Of a DNA stretch of 8,702 nucleotides, positions 6,350-8,702 are shown one piece after another. The stretch is from Desulfovibrionaceae bacterium UBA930 (lineage in GTDB: Bacteria > Desulfobacterota > Desulfovibrionia > Desulfovibrionales > Desulfovibrionaceae). Under the pieces are notes generated by a model. That model did no database searches, was not told the origin of the DNA, and was given only the letters and a program-made list of their open reading frames with translations. The stretch lies in assembly GCA_002293605.1 (NCBI GenBank), contig DBDO01000051.1, positions 1,999 to 10,700 of the forward strand, written 5' to 3'. Every line of letters begins with the position of its first letter. Position 1 is the stretch's first letter. The translations under genes were made by a program, and so were the position numbers.

Positions 6350-7345
6350 ATGAACAATGGACTTTCCGTAGTTAAAGAGGCCTTTCTCGCAGCAGAGCGC
6401 GCCCTTATCGTCTCCCACGTCAACCCCGATGGCGATGCTGTCGGCTCCAGCGCCGCCCTGGCCCATATTTTACGCAGTCTGGACAAAGAGGTCCGTATCT
6501 GCCTGCACTCCGGCATACCGGAATTTCTGGCCTGGATGCCTTTGCCCGCGCCCTTGGTGCAAAGCCTGGACGCGCTTGGGGGCTGGACCCCGGACATGGT
6601 GATCTTCGCCGATTGCGGAGATATGCGCAGGGCGGGCAGTGAGATTGAAGATTTCATGCAGGGGAAGAAACCCGGCCTGCCGCGCAGCGGCATTGTGACA
6701 GTCAATATCGATCACCATATCAGCAATCCCGCGTTCGCGGACATCAACTGGGTGGAGGCGCAGCGCTCGGCCACGGGCGAACTGGTCGGCCTGCTTGCGG
6801 AAGATCTGGGCATCCCCCTTTCCGGCGATCTGGGCGAAGCCCTGTATCTGGCCCTGGTCACGGACAGCGGCAATTTTTCCTACGCCAACACCGGCCCGGA
6901 CAGTCTGGCCCTGGCAGGGCGCATTGTGGCGCAAGGCCTGGATGTTGCCCGCTTCACTGACAAATATGAAAATACCTGGAGCCTTGCCCGCATGCGCCTG
7001 TGGGGCAGGCTGCTCAGTGAGGTCCGTTTGCATGAAGGCGGCACCGTGGCCTGTTCCATAGCGCCAAAAGGCTATCTTGACGAAGCAGGGCTCGGCAAAG
7101 ACGCACTTGAAGGCTTCGCCTCCTGGCTGCGCAAGCTGCGCGGCGTGCGCGTAGGGCTTTTCGTACGCGAAGACGGCCCGTCCTTAACGAAAATAAGCTT
7201 GCGCTCCATGGGCGGTGTGGATGTACAGGCTGTTGCCGCCCAGTTCGGCGGGGGCGGGCACGCCGCCGCTGCCGGAGCGGAACTTGCCCTTGCCCCGGAC
7301 GAGGCCGCCAAACAGGTTCTGAAGGCCGTAGCCCGTCTTCTTTAA
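6350..7345 (+). CDS. DHH/DHHA1 phosphoesterase, NrnA-like (oligoribonuclease / PAP phosphatase family)
   Basis: This 331-residue cytoplasmic protein belongs to the NrnA group of DHH phosphoesterases, which degrade very short RNAs and in many members also dephosphorylate pAp (3'-phosphoadenosine 5'-phosphate). Metal-binding motifs appear in order: HVNPDGDAVGS (23-33), FADCGD with D88, the signature DHH at 121-123, and VTDSGNFSY with D172. The C-terminal DHHA1 substrate-binding domain carries KISLRS (281-286) and the glycine-rich GGGGHAAAAG (300-309). Length is normal for NrnA. The ATG at 6350 is chosen because it places the first motif at the usual distance. In-frame ATG 6329 and TTG 6314 are possible alternatives, and none has a good Shine-Dalgarno sequence. 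It is followed by the DUF1786-like gene after 28 nt. Whether RNA fragments, pAp or cyclic-dinucleotide products are the main substrate is not visible here. Confidence 0.92.
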   Translation: MNNGLSVVKEAFLAAERALIVSHVNPDGDAVGSSAALAHILRSLDKEVRICLHSGIPEFLAWMPLPAPLVQSLDALGGWTPDMVIFADCGDMRRAGSEIEDFMQGKKPGLPRSGIVTVNIDHHISNPAFADINWVEAQRSATGELVGLLAEDLGIPLSGDLGEALYLALVTDSGNFSYANTGPDSLALAGRIVAQGLDVARFTDKYENTWSLARMRLWGRLLSEVRLHEGGTVACSIAPKGYLDEAGLGKDALEGFASWLRKLRGVRVGLFVREDGPSLTKISLRSMGGVDVQAVAAQFGGGGHAAAAGAELALAPDEAAKQVLKAVARLL

Positions 7346-7373
7346 ACGTCCCTTCCGTTCCCTTATTGCAACT

Positions 7374-8261
7374 ATGCCGCACTACACGCCAAAATATATA
7401 CAAGCGCCGGTTCTGGCCCTGGACCTTGCCCCCTCGGCCCTGCGCGCACTGCTGTATCAGCCCGGCAAAGCGGATACAGAGGCCGCCGTCTTTCATCTGC
7501 CCCTGCCCCAAAAGGCATCGCCGCAAAGTGCCGCAGTGCCGGACTATGACCCGCAGTTCTGGTCTTCCCTCTGCATGGCGCTTGGTCTGCCCAAACCGGA
7601 GATCTGCCTGGTAGCCGCCGTTGAAAACGGACATACTCCAGGACATGACGGCCATACCGCCCGCAACGCGGCCCTGCGCCGCCTCTTTATCCCTGAGGGC
7701 GTGCTGGATTTGCGCCTGGACTCTCTGATGCAGGAGGCTCCGGACCCGGCCTGCTTGCGTCTTTCCGTCATCAGGCGTATGACCGGATTTCCGGTTCTGG
7801 ACGCCGCCCAGGCCTTTATCCTGGGCCTGAGCGTCTTGCCGGAGATAGCCGAGCGATCCTACAGGCAAGGCGTGACCCTGCTGCATGCGCACAGGGGAGG
7901 CCTTCTTGCCGCGCTGCTCTTTCAGGGCCGCGTGCACGGTTTTTTGCGTTTACCGTCCGGTGCCGGAACTTCCTCAACCTCCTCCTGCGCCTTCCCTTCC
8001 GATCTGCCGGAACTCCTGAAAGATTTCCGCCTGGGCTGGCTGCCGCCGGAAGCGCTGACTACAAGCGGGGGCTTTGTCTGCTACAGCGCAGAGCTGCCTG
8101 GCGAGGCCGAAGGCTTTGCCCCAATCTTTGCCGCAGGCGAATGCGCGGAAGGACTGCAAGGCCAGGCCCGCATTCTGGGCGAGGCATGCCTGGGTTTGTA
8201 CAACAACTGCCGGGGGCTTTTGCATGGCTATGAGCTATGGCTTGGGCGCGCCCGTCCTTGA
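7374..8261 (+). CDS. Uncharacterised protein, probably a diverged DUF1786/COG4012 member (actin-like fold)
   Basis: The 295-residue product has no certain function. Its overall pattern resembles what I recall of the DUF1786/COG4012 family, whose members look like actin-fold ATP-binding proteins. The parallels are an N-terminal strand VLALDLAPSALRALLY (13-28) where a DIGTGTQD-like phosphate loop is expected, VENGHTPG (83-90), PVLDAAQAFILGL (140-152), GVTLLHAHRGGLLAALLFQG (166-185), and LPELLKDFRLGWLPPEAL (211-228) followed by GG. Several polar signature residues seem replaced: the first loop reads LAPSALR, and an expected EHHT reads LPSG (193-196). It may be a non-catalytic relative. No signal peptide or membrane segment is seen. 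The ATG at 7374 lacks a Shine-Dalgarno sequence. Its stop codon overlaps the ribosome-binding site of the next gene, so co-expression with the CoA ligase is likely. The gene is very probably real; the family call is moderate. Confidence 0.72.
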   Translation: MPHYTPKYIQAPVLALDLAPSALRALLYQPGKADTEAAVFHLPLPQKASPQSAAVPDYDPQFWSSLCMALGLPKPEICLVAAVENGHTPGHDGHTARNAALRRLFIPEGVLDLRLDSLMQEAPDPACLRLSVIRRMTGFPVLDAAQAFILGLSVLPEIAERSYRQGVTLLHAHRGGLLAALLFQGRVHGFLRLPSGAGTSSTSSCAFPSDLPELLKDFRLGWLPPEALTTSGGFVCYSAELPGEAEGFAPIFAAGECAEGLQGQARILGEACLGLYNNCRGLLHGYELWLGRARP

Positions 8262-8270
8262 GGATACATC

Positions 8271-8702
8271 ATGGAATACTACGCTGTTGCGGAGACATGG
8301 AGCCGGGAGACTATTGAGCGTACGCAGGGGGTGCGCCTTCAAAACAGCGTGGAGCAGGCCATGCGCTCTCCCTTTTATAAAGAGCATCTGGGCAAGGCCG
8401 GGCTGCTCCCCAGGGACATAGAAAGCCGCGAGGATATCACGAAGATTCCCTTCACCGGCAAGGAGGACCTGCGCGCGGCCTACCCGGACGGGCTGATTGC
8501 CGTTCCCAAAGAAGAGCTGGTCAGGCTGCACGCCTCCAGCGGCACCACGGGCTCGCCCGTGGCTATCTGCCACACCCAGGACGACCTGGACACCTGGGCT
8601 GATCTCATGGCCCGCTGCATGCATATGGTGGGCATTCGCAAGGCGGACGTATTTCAAAATATCGCGGGTTACGGCCTTTTCACGGGCGGGCTCGGCATCC
8701 AC
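8271..8702 (+). CDS. Phenylacetate-CoA ligase family protein (PaaK-like AMP-forming ligase), 5' part only
   Basis: The first 144 residues of an AMP-forming acyl-CoA ligase are present; the gene runs off the right edge (family members are about 430 residues). PaaK enzymes activate phenylacetate, indoleacetate or related arylacetates with ATP and CoA in the cytoplasm. Family marks are the N-terminal IERTQGVRLQNSVEQAM (15-31), SPFYKEHLGKAGL (33-45), ITKIPFTGKEDLR (56-68), and the ATP-binding loop RLHASSGTTGSPV (85-97), followed by FQNIAGYGLFTGGLG near the end. The ATG at 8271 has a good GAGG (8260-8263) 7 nt upstream that overlaps the preceding stop codon. In anaerobes such ligases often accompany indolepyruvate ferredoxin oxidoreductase in aromatic amino-acid breakdown; any such neighbour would lie beyond the window. 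The CoA-binding and C-terminal lid parts cannot be assessed. Confidence 0.93.
   Translation, partial: MEYYAVAETWSRETIERTQGVRLQNSVEQAMRSPFYKEHLGKAGLLPRDIESREDITKIPFTGKEDLRAAYPDGLIAVPKEELVRLHASSGTTGSPVAICHTQDDLDTWADLMARCMHMVGIRKADVFQNIAGYGLFTGGLGIH

Noticed and set aside
6160..6705. 182-codon upstream extension of the EamA/DMT frame
   Set aside because: It is antisense to the DHH gene and its leader, has no EamA features, and the membrane domain starts only after ATG 6159.
7014..7937. 307-codon minus-strand open frame opposite the DHH and DUF1786-like genes
   Set aside because: It is antisense to the intact DHHA1 domain, and the product is low-complexity and rich in R, G and Q.

Overview
The window looks like chromosomal DNA of a GC-rich sulfate-reducing Desulfobacterota (Desulfovibrio-like) bacterium. 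This rests on the style of the proteins: a long three-domain phosphotransacetylase, a polar amino-acid ABC cassette, a DHH phosphoesterase and a PaaK-type CoA ligase. It is an inference, not a taxonomic proof. I see no mobile element, CRISPR array, tRNA or rRNA.

The left two thirds (1-6159) are read entirely on the minus strand. In transcription order they hold an EamA/DMT permease (6159-5254); a polar amino-acid ABC transporter made of a periplasmic binding protein (5136-4384), a first permease (4280-3567), an ATPase (3508-2738) and a second permease (2744-2073); and then phosphate acetyltransferase pta (1958 running off the left edge). The transporter genes form one operon. A long hairpin separates the binding-protein gene from the first permease. 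The ATPase stop and second permease start overlap by 7 nt. Pta has its own 114-nt upstream spacer. It converts acetyl-CoA to acetyl phosphate, and an acetate kinase gene would be expected beyond the left edge.

The right third (6350-8702) is on the plus strand, divergent from the DMT gene across a 190-nt spacer rich in inverted repeats. It holds an NrnA-like DHH/DHHA1 phosphoesterase (6350-7345), a poorly characterised protein that I read as a diverged DUF1786/COG4012 member (7374-8261), and the first 144 codons of a PaaK-family phenylacetate-CoA ligase (8271 to the right edge). The tight spacing (28 nt, then 9 nt) suggests one transcript.

The least ordinary items are the DUF1786-like protein, which keeps the family scaffold but seems to have lost the family's signature polar motifs; its placement between NrnA-like and PaaK-like genes; the structured divergent spacer; and the intercistronic hairpin in the transporter operon. 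The rest is standard core metabolism and transport. I found no convincing evidence of a wholly new system.
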